Of a stretch of 64,000 nucleotides of DNA, positions 8,213 through 16,016 are shown one piece after another. Position numbers and translations under genes: made by a program. Location of the stretch: positions 20,982 through 84,981 of the forward strand of contig CAYGBM010000035.1 of NCBI GenBank assembly GCA_964348225.1, read 5' to 3'. Below the pieces are notes generated by a model. That model ran no database searches and was not told the DNA's origin. It was given only the letters and a program-made list of their open reading frames with translations. Positions within the stretch are counted from its first letter, which is position 1; each line of letters starts with the position of its first letter. This stretch comes from CAYGBM01 sp964348225 (GTDB lineage: Bacteria > Patescibacteriota > Minisyncoccia > Minisyncoccales > CG1-02-41-26).

Positions 8213-9192
8213 ATTTCAGCAACCAGCATACGTAGTCCTTGTTCAGGGTTTATCTTTCCGGTTTTGATATTCAAGTCTGCCTCAAAAATTTTCTGGTAGA
8301 TTTTTTTTAGTTCTTCCAAGGAAAACCTTGCTATAAGATGCATTGTTTTTTTAACAACAAAGGGGTGCATATCAAGCTTTTTACTCAAATTATTTGCTGT
8401 TGCCCAATAGACAGTGGCCCCAGACTGTGGTACTTGAGATTTAACAAGCAAGAGATTGCGAAATTGAAAGGTTATCATTTTTAAAAGATAAAGCGGGCTT
8501 TCTCCCTTATCCAAGTGTTTCTGGAGCAGGTGGAGGGCTGTTTTTTTCTCCTTTCTGGCTAAAGCTTCAATTGTTTTGAAAATTTCAGTTTCAAGCTTTG
8601 GCTTTATAAATAATTCAATATCTTTTTCTTTAATAATGGGAGTTGCCTTGGGTGATCTCGAAAAAGCTGGGGTTTTTTTGTAAGCTGCCAGTTTTTTAAT
8701 TTCGTTTGAAAGCTGCCAAAGATCAAAGCCCACAAAAGCAATGAGCTGATTTAAAGCAGTGCCTTCTATCTCTGTTTCATGCTTTGCAAATTCGCGCTCA
8801 GCCCATCTTTTTATTTTTTGGCCTGTTAAGATTTCAAAATTCTGGCACTTGGCAGTTTTTTGCAAGGCTTTGAAAAGCTTATCTGTTTTTTTGACCTCTC
8901 CCTTTTCAATTACCACAACAACATCTTGAGATTCTGAAATCTCCCCCGTCTTTTTCAAGAAGTCTTTTTTAAATTGCTCTTGAGAAAAAACATTTTCCAA
9001 GAAAAACAGCTTTTTCTTAACAAACATTGAACGTTGAAAAAGGCGATCCCAGAATTCCTTAAAGCTGCTCTGCCCTACATCAATCTTCTCCAAATTCAAA
9101 GCGCTTTTGTGCACTTTTCTGTATTGCGCCTCAATCTCCTTCACTTTTTGAATTAAACGGTAGGTATCTTTTCCGTACAAAAAAATTAACAT
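8209..9192 (-). CDS. holA: DNA polymerase III subunit delta
   Basis: HolA opens the sliding clamp within the clamp loader. It has 327 residues, near the usual 330-345. The N-terminal AAA-like domain starts MLIFLYGKDTYRL and contains SMFVKKKLFFLENVF; the middle has the GFDLWQLSNEIKKLAAY motif typical of the delta subunit, and the C-terminal collar domain contains LYLLKMITFQFRNLLLVK. It overlaps the end of rpsT by 4 bases in convergent orientation. It probably shares a minus-strand transcript with mutM upstream, across an A/T-rich repeat spacer. Confidence 0.9.
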   Translation of the reverse strand: MLIFLYGKDTYRLIQKVKEIEAQYRKVHKSALNLEKIDVGQSSFKEFWDRLFQRSMFVKKKLFFLENVFSQEQFKKDFLKKTGEISESQDVVVVIEKGEVKKTDKLFKALQKTAKCQNFEILTGQKIKRWAEREFAKHETEIEGTALNQLIAFVGFDLWQLSNEIKKLAAYKKTPAFSRSPKATPIIKEKDIELFIKPKLETEIFKTIEALARKEKKTALHLLQKHLDKGESPLYLLKMITFQFRNLLLVKSQVPQSGATVYWATANNLSKKLDMHPFVVKKTMHLIARFSLEELKKIYQKIFEADLNIKTGKINPEQGLRMLVAEI

Positions 9193-9194
9193 AA

Positions 9195-9317
9195 AAATAA
9201 TCTAAAATCTAAAAATGAAAATCTAAAAACTACATCTAAAAAGTTAAATCATTTTTAGCCTCACAGTTTTTAGATCTTAATTGCAGTTTTTACTTTTTAG
9301 ATTTAAATTTTTAGATT
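9195..9317. repeat. A/T-rich inverted repeat of AAATCTAAAAA units between mutM and holA
   Basis: TAAAATCTAAAAA-type units on the left are mirrored by TTTTTAGATTT units on the right around a short non-repetitive centre. It fills the whole spacer between mutM and holA. No promoter or gene is evident inside. Confidence 0.6.
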
Positions 9318-10194
9318 ATGTTTGGCATTTAGGACAGAAATGAGCACTCCTCCCACCAAGCTTAATTCTTTTGATTTCAGCGCCGCATCGCAGGCATTTT
9401 TCTTTTGCTCTTCTATAAACCTTTATCACTTCACCGAACCTGCCCTTCTCTCCTGTGGGAATGCGGTAGTCAGAAACAGATGTACCTTTGAGTTCAATCG
9501 CTTTTTTCAAAATCCTTTTCATTGCAAGGTATATCTTTTTTAACTCCTCGCTGCTTAACTTGCTTGTTTTACCGAAAGGATTTACGTTAGCTGCAAACAG
9601 AATCTCATCAGAATAAATATTGCCAATGCCAGCAATAATCCGTTGATCCATCAAAACTTGCTTGATTTTACCTCCCTTGTCTTTCAGTCTTGCTTTAAAC
9701 TGGTTTAAAGTCAAGCTCTTTGATAAAGCGTCCGGGCCTAACTCCTTAAATTGCTTTGAATTAATTAAATCTTTTGTCTGCCAAAGCTCTACCTTGGCAA
9801 ACTTCCTCAAATCAGAAAGGGCAATTTGGGATTTATTGTCAAGAAAAAAAATCAGGTGCAAGAATCTATTCATGGGGTCATTCTCTAAAGGGGTTCCTTT
9901 CTCAGCCTGCCACTGGCCCTTTTTGTTTTTTTTCCATCGCCCATAAAGCAGATGCCCGGTCAGCTTTTGATGAACTAGAAGAGAAAAGCCCCCTGACAAA
10001 TCAAAAATGATATTTTTGCCCCTCCTCCATATTTTCTTGATTTTCCTGCCCTTAATTTCTCTTCTAAATTTCTCAAAGCTTAGGGGTTTTTTAATAATCT
10101 TCGGAGCGTCTGTCCAAATATCAAAAAAGGCTCTGCCCAGAACCTTTTTTCTTAAGCCTTGAATTGTTGTTTCTACCTCAGGAAGCTCTGGCAT
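9316..10194 (-). CDS. mutM: Formamidopyrimidine-DNA glycosylase (Fpg/MutM)
   Basis: This bifunctional glycosylase/AP lyase removes 8-oxoguanine and other oxidised purines. It has 292 residues with the defining N-terminus MPELPEVETT (catalytic Pro2 and Glu3), the lyase Lys in VHQKLTGHLL, the DNA-binding GIGNIYSDEIL helix-two-turn-helix and a C-terminal zinc finger CLRCG...FCPKC. It is complete and intact. It is on the minus strand upstream of holA and downstream of the signalling genes. Confidence 0.96.
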   Translation of the reverse strand: MPELPEVETTIQGLRKKVLGRAFFDIWTDAPKIIKKPLSFEKFRREIKGRKIKKIWRRGKNIIFDLSGGFSLLVHQKLTGHLLYGRWKKNKKGQWQAEKGTPLENDPMNRFLHLIFFLDNKSQIALSDLRKFAKVELWQTKDLINSKQFKELGPDALSKSLTLNQFKARLKDKGGKIKQVLMDQRIIAGIGNIYSDEILFAANVNPFGKTSKLSSEELKKIYLAMKRILKKAIELKGTSVSDYRIPTGEKGRFGEVIKVYRRAKEKCLRCGAEIKRIKLGGRSAHFCPKCQT

Positions 10195-10311
10195 TTATTT
10201 TGCAAGCTCAATATATTCCCACAAAGAATGGGGCTTTTCATTTTTTGATTAAGAACCCCTTTGTCCCTGCTCCATAACAGACACTCTGGCTCAGAGCTTA
10301 GAGCCAATAAA

Positions 10312-10683
10312 CTATTTCTCTCCAAGGGATTGTTTTATCTTTCCGATAATCTCGTTCGGAGTAAAGTGGGCTTTAACCAAGTAATCAACAGCCCCCAGCT
10401 TCAACCCTCGCTCAACATCCTCTCTCTGCCCCAAGTTAGAGAGAATAATTACTGGAATGGAACTTAAGGCAGGGTCGTTCTTCATCTGTGTTAAAACCTC
10501 AAAGCCATCTATGCCTGGCAGGATTAAATCTAATAACACCAGGTCTGGCTTTTTTTCTTTCAACGTCTTCAATCCTTTTTCTCCATCCACTGCCTCCAGA
10601 ATATCAAATTTCTCTGAGACAAGTTTCCTGGCAATAAGTTCTCTTAAGAATCTATCGTCTTCAATGATGAGTATTTTTTTCAT
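10312..10683 (-). CDS. Stand-alone response regulator receiver protein
   Basis: A single CheY-like receiver domain of 123 residues with no output domain. Visible are the acidic pocket IIEDD (residues 7-11), the phospho-acceptor Asp52 in LLDLILPG, the switch Ser in ILSN and the conserved Lys in YLVKA. ATG at 10683 gives the usual MKKILIIEDD start; an in-frame GTG at 10704 would add 7 residues. It lies last in the minus-strand signalling cluster, so the PAS kinase at 11298 is the likely phosphodonor. With no DNA-binding or enzymatic domain, it probably acts by protein contact. Confidence 0.9.
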   Translation of the reverse strand: MKKILIIEDDRFLRELIARKLVSEKFDILEAVDGEKGLKTLKEKKPDLVLLDLILPGIDGFEVLTQMKNDPALSSIPVIILSNLGQREDVERGLKLGAVDYLVKAHFTPNEIIGKIKQSLGEK

Positions 10684-10754
10684 ATTATGGGTTTTAATCG
10701 CCACTCGCCTCAGTCAAATTTCTTTAGACTTTTAGCGAGCGAATTATAAATTAA

Positions 10755-11123
10755 TTAACCTATCTGTTTTTTAACTTTTTCGAGCACCTCTTGCGGATCG
10801 AACTCAGTCTTAATCAACCAATCTTTTGCCCCCAACTCTCTCGCTTTGTCAAGCTCAACGGGCTGTCCAGAGTTTGAAATAACAATCACTGGAATCTCCT
10901 TTAACTCTTTGTTTTTTTGCATATCTGCCAGCACTTCAAAGCCTCCTTTTTTGGGCATTATTATATCCAACAGAATCAGGTCTGGTTTTTTCTCTTCCAT
11001 CATTAGCAATCCTTCTTCTCCATCATTGGCAACAACAACCTCATACCCTTGGTTGGCTAATTTCCTTTGCAACAGGCTGTACATTATCTCTTCGTCTTCA
11101 ATAATTAAAACCTTTTTAGCCAT
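10755..11123 (-). CDS. Stand-alone response regulator receiver protein
   Basis: A 122-residue CheY-like receiver, paralogous to the one at 10312. Key residues are IIEDEE (7-12), acceptor Asp53 in LLDIIMP, the VISNSG switch segment and Lys in DWLIKTE. It has no output domain. It lies downstream of the histidine kinase on the same strand, after a 174-base gap. Having two similar receivers beside one kinase suggests branching output or a phosphate sink; that is inference. Confidence 0.9.
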   Translation of the reverse strand: MAKKVLIIEDEEIMYSLLQRKLANQGYEVVVANDGEEGLLMMEEKKPDLILLDIIMPKKGGFEVLADMQKNKELKEIPVIVISNSGQPVELDKARELGAKDWLIKTEFDPQEVLEKVKKQIG

Positions 11124-11297
11124 AAGTTTATTTTAGGTGACCTTTAAAATTTTTTCCAGCAAGCCAATGCGCTTTTAGACTTCATCTCCCCTTCTTTATC
11201 TTATCATAGAAATTATAGAAATTGAAGTCTTTTGCCTGATAGCACAAAATGGCAAGCGGCAAAAAAGATATTCTTTCTTTTTGGATGACTGGGCTTT

Positions 11298-12914
11298 TTA
11301 GAACCCAACAAGAAACTTTTTAAATTCCTCTTCCGACCTAACAGGTATTGTGAAGTAAAAGGTAGTGCCTTTTTTCTCCTCGGATTCAAACCAAATTTTC
11401 CCTCCATGGGCTTCAATAATGTTTTTGGCAATGAAAAGACCCAGCCCTGTTCCTTCTGTTTCCGCTTTTATAGCGTTGGCTGCTCTAAAAAATCTCGAGA
11501 ACACTCTTTTGTGTTGGCTTTTTGGTATGCCAATGCCTGAATCTCGAACCTCGAATAAGAATTGCTTCTCTTCTTTCGAGTATTCCAGAGAGACCTTAAT
11601 CTTTCCTGTTTTTGTATAATTCACTGCGTTGTCTATCACATTTTGAATAACAAAGGCCATTTTTTCCTGGTCAATGGGAAGCTTGGGAGGCCTCCCTCTC
11701 GGCTTTTCGAACTCAAATTCAATCTTCTTTTTCTTGGCAACCTCTCTGAACGGAAAAAGCATTTTTTCTGTTAAAGCAACCAGATCTGTTGTCTGAATTC
11801 TGTATAAGAACCTTCCCTCCTCAATCCGGGTTACATTCAACAGGTCGTTAATCAATTTTATCATTCTTTCATTGCTGGTGTATGTTTTTTCTAAGAACCT
11901 CCTCTGGGTATCAGATACCGGTCCTAAGTCTCCGTCTAAGAACATTCTCAAAATCCATTTAATAGCACTAAGCGGTGTTCTTAATTGGTGAGCGGTAATA
12001 GAAACAAACTCTGTTTTCATGCTTTCGATAATCTTCTCCCTAGTAATTTCGTGCAGAATAACCATCATACCCCTTTCTTGCCCCTCCCGAACCACAGGAA
12101 TGGTAGAAACCTCCAAAATCAAATCTTCGTGCAAACGAAGCTCCTCTCTAAAAAGGGTTGTGCCTTTTTCTTTGAATAATTTTATTAGAGGGCTGATCTT
12201 TGGATGCCCTTCAAGCTCAAGGATCTTCTTTCCCTTTACTTCTTCTTCTGTTAAGCCGAAAAATTCCTGAGCCCTGGGATTTAAAATAGCAATCTCCTCT
12301 CTCTCTGTCACCAAAAGAGCGTCGCTAAAGTTTTCAATAATCGCTAACGTTCTGTCTCTCTCTCTTTCCGCCTCAGCTCTTGCCGCCTCAACATCCTCCA
12401 GGATATTCATCAGGGCTTTCCTTGAAGAAATAAGCTCTCTGGTGCTATCCTCCAAAGCGGCAGTCCTCTGCTGAACCCTGTTTTCTAAGTTTTCTTCAAG
12501 CTTCTTAAAGTCACTAATGTCAATAAGCCCCACAAAATATCCTATGTAATTTCCTTCCTTGTCATTCCTTCGGCTAGCCCAAATAACCACTGGGATCTTC
12601 TCCTTCGCTTTGCTAAGCAAAACCATCTCTCTTTCGATGGCGCCTTCTTTCTCCTGAATTTTTCTTTCGAGCTTATCAATCTCTTCTTTTTGTAAAAAAA
12701 TTGACCGCAAAGGCTGCCCCACCATCTCAATCAAACTATAGCTGCTCAGTCGTTCAAAGCTCTTGTTTACGTCAATAACTATCCCTAAGGGATTAACACT
12801 AATAACCGAAATTGGCAGAAAAGCAGCCAGTTCTCTGACATACCACTCCAAATCTTCAAGGTCGCTCTGAAGGCTATCAAGCTCCTCTTGAATTGGTTTT
12901 TTTTGCTCAACCAT
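11298..12914 (-). CDS. Soluble PAS-PAS sensor histidine kinase
   Basis: A 538-residue kinase without membrane segments. The order is an N-terminal coiled coil (1-25), PAS domain 1 (about 28-140), a long coiled coil (140-190), PAS domain 2 (about 190-295), HisKA with the acceptor His309 in SITAHQLRTPLSAIKW, and a HATPase_c domain. The ATPase domain has the N box NVIDNAVNY, G1 DSGIGIP, F box FSRFF and G2 GTGLGLF. All catalytic boxes are present, so it should be active. The opening DLEWYVRELAAFLPISV closely resembles the start of the PAS-only protein at 13577 (DLEWYIKSFWEILPIPV), which points to a common origin. It is the only complete kinase in this cluster. Confidence 0.93.
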   Translation of the reverse strand: MVEQKKPIQEELDSLQSDLEDLEWYVRELAAFLPISVISVNPLGIVIDVNKSFERLSSYSLIEMVGQPLRSIFLQKEEIDKLERKIQEKEGAIEREMVLLSKAKEKIPVVIWASRRNDKEGNYIGYFVGLIDISDFKKLEENLENRVQQRTAALEDSTRELISSRKALMNILEDVEAARAEAERERDRTLAIIENFSDALLVTEREEIAILNPRAQEFFGLTEEEVKGKKILELEGHPKISPLIKLFKEKGTTLFREELRLHEDLILEVSTIPVVREGQERGMMVILHEITREKIIESMKTEFVSITAHQLRTPLSAIKWILRMFLDGDLGPVSDTQRRFLEKTYTSNERMIKLINDLLNVTRIEEGRFLYRIQTTDLVALTEKMLFPFREVAKKKKIEFEFEKPRGRPPKLPIDQEKMAFVIQNVIDNAVNYTKTGKIKVSLEYSKEEKQFLFEVRDSGIGIPKSQHKRVFSRFFRAANAIKAETEGTGLGLFIAKNIIEAHGGKIWFESEEKKGTTFYFTIPVRSEEEFKKFLVGF

Positions 12915-12971
12915 TATCTTTTATCCACCTAAAGCGCCTATAATCTGTTTAGTTAAAGGTGAAGGAATTTT

Positions 12972-13574
12972 TCATTCCCACTGAAACAAAAAGTCATGAG
13001 AGGAATCTCCTCGGTGCATGCATTTTGTTTCTTTGATAGTAATCTTCGGGCTTTTGATTACATACTGGGCAATTCTCAAAAAATATCCTGCCTCATAGGC
13101 ACAAAAAATCGGATGAAGTTTTATGCCTTCAATGCGAATAACAATCCATTTCTTGTCTTCGTGCAATTCAGGGTTTGAAATTTTACCTGCTGTCCAATGC
13201 TTGCCCCAATAGATTGGAATCTGAGAAACTGATTTCTTGAGCGAAACAAAATACTTCAATAGCATCTTCACTATGATAGAGAACTTTGGGGCGAGGTTTC
13301 CCATATCAAATATTTCTTTCTCTCCCCAGTTAAAGATTCTGGCTATGGCTATAAGCGAAATTGCCCTTAAGCCAGCTGGATACCATCCAAGCGACTTTAT
13401 ACTTCCATAGTCAATAGGGTGGCCCATTTTTTTTGTTTCTTCCTCAACTTGTTTTAACCCCTCCCTTCCTTTCTTTTCTAAAACATATTGAGAATCGGTT
13501 TGAAAAACCGCTCCCCGCACCTCTCCCTTTGTTTGCATTATACTGTCTATTTCTCGTTGGGTAATTGCCTTCAT
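12972..13574 (-). CDS. V4R/HNOB-like sensory protein, paralog 1
   Basis: A 200-residue soluble protein. Residues 15-30 carry GEVRGAVFQTD, the middle has GWYPAGLRAISL and the C-terminus has KETKCMHRGDSSHDFLFQWE. That ending resembles the Cys-x3-Gly-Asp...Phe-x-Phe-x-Trp close of 4-vinyl-reductase (V4R) and related ligand-binding domains of sensor proteins. The family call is tentative. It starts 2 bases after the PAS protein gene and shares ancestry with the protein at 14298. An input function for the adjacent kinase is likely, with the ligand unknown. Confidence 0.6.
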   Translation of the reverse strand: MKAITQREIDSIMQTKGEVRGAVFQTDSQYVLEKKGREGLKQVEEETKKMGHPIDYGSIKSLGWYPAGLRAISLIAIARIFNWGEKEIFDMGNLAPKFSIIVKMLLKYFVSLKKSVSQIPIYWGKHWTAGKISNPELHEDKKWIVIRIEGIKLHPIFCAYEAGYFLRIAQYVIKSPKITIKETKCMHRGDSSHDFLFQWE

Positions 13575-13576
13575 AA

Positions 13577-14173
13577 TTAATGAAAGATTTGTTTAACTTG
13601 CTCGGTGCCCAGGCTTTCTCCTGAGCCCTTTTTAAGCTTCATTAACGCGTTGCGAGCCCCTTCAAGTTCCTTTTTTAACTCTGCCATTTTCACTTCTCTC
13701 CCAACCATCAACCTGTTCATTGTTTCCAATTCCTCTATCTTTTCCCGAAGCTCGCTTTCTGTTTCCTTTATCAGGCTGACGTCAACAAACGAAAAAAGAA
13801 AGCCTACGGTCTCGCCCTTCTCGTCTTCCCTGACAATAGCAGAAACAAGGGCTGTAATTTCTTCTTTTCCTTCAGCCCTCAATGAAACTTCAAAATTCAG
13901 AATTTTCCTTTCTTTTAAAAGCTTTTCTGAAAAATCTTTAAACTCTGGTTTCTTCTGAAAGATAATATCAAGAAAACTACCAATAAGTTCGTCTTTTTTA
14001 TAACCAAAGAGACGATCAAAGGCTGAGCCTGTCTCAAGAATAACAAAAAGGGGATTAGTAAGACAAACAGGAATCGGCAAAATTTCCCAAAAGCTTTTAA
14101 TATACCATTCCAGGTCCTGGAGGTCTTCTATGAGCTCTTTTTCCCGTTTTTCAAAAAAATCTTTTTTAACCAA
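13577..14173 (-). CDS. PAS domain protein lacking a kinase domain
   Basis: A 198-residue soluble protein. It has an N-terminal coiled coil, one PAS domain (about 25-140) and a C-terminal coiled coil ending in an RLMVGREVKM motif followed by KKELEGARN. It has no HisKA or HATPase region. Its N-terminal half resembles the kinase at 11298. The C-terminal motif is nearly the same as that of the HAMP sensor at 14972, which suggests a shared docking helix. It sits between the two V4R-like paralogs on one transcript. Confidence 0.85.
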   Translation of the reverse strand: MVKKDFFEKREKELIEDLQDLEWYIKSFWEILPIPVCLTNPLFVILETGSAFDRLFGYKKDELIGSFLDIIFQKKPEFKDFSEKLLKERKILNFEVSLRAEGKEEITALVSAIVREDEKGETVGFLFSFVDVSLIKETESELREKIEELETMNRLMVGREVKMAELKKELEGARNALMKLKKGSGESLGTEQVKQIFH

Positions 14174-14250
14174 AATTATTCATCAGCCAACATTAAAACT
14201 AGTAAATAGTCTTAAGAACACTACTTACTACTTACATATTTACTACTCAC

Positions 14251-14280
14251 CCCGTTAGAAATTTGTAAATTTCTAACGGG
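14251..14280. repeat. Perfect 14-bp palindrome downstream of the V4R-like gene
   Basis: CCCGTTAGAAATTT is followed by GT and its exact reverse complement. It lies 18 bases past the stop of the gene at 14298 on the minus strand and has no T-tract, so it is either a processing or stability hairpin or a repeat. CCCGTTAGA and TCTAACGGG arms recur near 20440-20476 and 20651. Confidence 0.55.
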
Positions 14281-14297
14281 GCTTACTAATTGCTCCG

Positions 14298-14906
14298 CTA
14301 CTTTGTCCACTCGATTTTATACTCCTCAAAGGGAGTATTGTCCAGCATTGAACACTTCATTTCAGTGCAAGTAACTACTGAGCCTTTAGGTCTTGTCAGT
14401 TGTACTGTTTTGGCAAAGTATCCTGCAAAATAGTGCTTGCACAAGATGGGATGAAAAGAAAAGTCCTTCAAGCGCAGAAGCATGCTTTTGCTCTCTTTAT
14501 GCAATTTTACAACCTCAAGCTCACCGGATGTGTAGTGCTTCCTCCAGTATTTAGGCACCTGTTCTGCAAACTTTTCAATATCAGGAAAAAGCTTAAAAAA
14601 CAGCTTTACTATTATTGATACCTTGGGGGCATTTTCTCCCATCTTTTTTATATCCTCATCGCCCCATCCAAAGGATTCTTTTGCTGCCAAAAGAGAAAGG
14701 ACACGCCAGGCAACAGGATACCAGGCCATCGGCTTTATGTCTCTGTAAATAAAGTTCACGCCCCACTCCTTCAGCTTTTCTTCCACCTTACTGAGCCCCT
14801 CTGCTTCTGCCTGCTTTAAAATATAATCAGCATCTGTTTGAAAGACTACACCACGGACATCTCCTTTTTTCTTTAAGATTTTTTCGATTTCCTCGTTTGT
14901 TGGCAT
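14298..14906 (-). CDS. V4R/HNOB-like sensory protein, paralog 2
   Basis: A 202-residue paralog of the protein at 12972. It shares KGDVRGVVFQTDADYIL, AWYPVAWRVLSL, APKVSIIVKLFFK and the C-terminal TEMKCSMLDNTPFEEYKIEW. The Gly-Asp before the final strand in paralog 1 is replaced here (LDNTP), so ligand binding may differ. It is soluble. It probably forms part of the same minus-strand transcript as the HAMP sensor upstream and the PAS protein downstream. Confidence 0.6.
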   Translation of the reverse strand: MPTNEEIEKILKKKGDVRGVVFQTDADYILKQAEAEGLSKVEEKLKEWGVNFIYRDIKPMAWYPVAWRVLSLLAAKESFGWGDEDIKKMGENAPKVSIIVKLFFKLFPDIEKFAEQVPKYWRKHYTSGELEVVKLHKESKSMLLRLKDFSFHPILCKHYFAGYFAKTVQLTRPKGSVVTCTEMKCSMLDNTPFEEYKIEWTK

Positions 14907-14971
14907 TTGTATCTTTAGTTTCTCTTAATTTAATGCTCGACCTTTGCCAGGTTTTACCCCTTTGAAGGGTT

Positions 14972-15928
14972 CTATTTTTTGCGAGGCTTGCTTGCTTTTC
15001 CCCTTATTTCTTCTCTTAGTCTTTCAACCTCTTTCTTTAGATCTATCATTTTCAGCTCTCTTCCAACAGTTAATCTATGAAACTCTTCTAGTTCGTCAAC
15101 TCTTTCTTGAAGCTCTTCTGTTCTTTCTTTAACTTTCTCCTCTAGGCTGGCGGTCAGATCTTGTAGCTCTTTGGTCCGGGATTGGACTTTTATTGCGAGA
15201 GTCTCTTTGGATTCTTCCAAGCCGCGGCAAGCCACTTCTCTTTCTTCTGCCATTATGTTAATAGCCTTACCTACTTCTTCAATCTCATCTCCGGTTTTTA
15301 TTTTAACCCTATGGCTGAAGTCTTCCTTGCCGAGAATGCCCAGGTCTTTGATGAGCATTTTTAACGGCGCTGTTATTCTTCTTGAGAAATAAAAAACCAC
15401 GAAACTAATCACAATAACAATTAATACTAACGAGGCCATGCTCAGAAGAATAATCTCCCATTGAGCATTTCTTAATTGCTGAAAAGAAACACCCAGCAAC
15501 AAAGTCCATGGTTTTTCTCTAAGTTCAATATTCAAGGGCTGGCCTATCAACTTAATTCTCTCTCCCTGAAAAGAACTATTTCGGATTTTTTCTTCTTCTA
15601 AGCCTAAAAATGGGTCCTGAATAATCCTGCCTATCATTTCTGGTTCGTTGGCCCAAAAGATCTGCCCGCTAGGCTTAACAACCCAAAGAAGCAAAATGTC
15701 CTCAGCATCGCTTATCATTTTCAATGTCTTGTATGGCCAAAGTCCTTTTATATAACCGCTTTCAGCCTCGTGAGTAATTACTTGGACTAAGAGACGGTTC
15801 CGCTGGAGCATCTCTGTCGCCTCTGTGTTAAGATAATAATTTACCAATACTAAAAACGCTAAACAAATAGCTAAAATACTGCATAAAACGCCCAATTTCC
15901 AGATTTTCCAAAAAACTCCCCGGAACAT
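14972..15928 (-). CDS. Membrane sensor with extracytoplasmic domain, HAMP and coiled coil, no kinase
   Basis: A 318-residue protein. A TM helix (about 11-33) is followed by an extracytoplasmic PAS/Cache-like domain (about 35-155) with WVVKPSGQIFWANEPEMIG. A second TM helix (about 158-183), a HAMP domain (about 183-240; RITAPLKML and DEIEEVGKAINIMAEE) and a long coiled coil follow. The protein ends shortly after RLTVGRELKM. No kinase, cyclase or methyl-accepting domain follows, so the signal must pass to another protein, plausibly through the terminal coiled coil to the soluble kinase at 11298. Confidence 0.85.
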   Translation of the reverse strand: MFRGVFWKIWKLGVLCSILAICLAFLVLVNYYLNTEATEMLQRNRLLVQVITHEAESGYIKGLWPYKTLKMISDAEDILLLWVVKPSGQIFWANEPEMIGRIIQDPFLGLEEEKIRNSSFQGERIKLIGQPLNIELREKPWTLLLGVSFQQLRNAQWEIILLSMASLVLIVIVISFVVFYFSRRITAPLKMLIKDLGILGKEDFSHRVKIKTGDEIEEVGKAINIMAEEREVACRGLEESKETLAIKVQSRTKELQDLTASLEEKVKERTEELQERVDELEEFHRLTVGRELKMIDLKKEVERLREEIRGKASKPRKK

Positions 15929-16016
15929 TTCTGACCTGCCAAAACTCTCTTGGCAAACTAAGTATACGGTCCAAACCGTTGAAGATTTAGACGACCTGAT
16001 TAAAATTTAATTCAGC

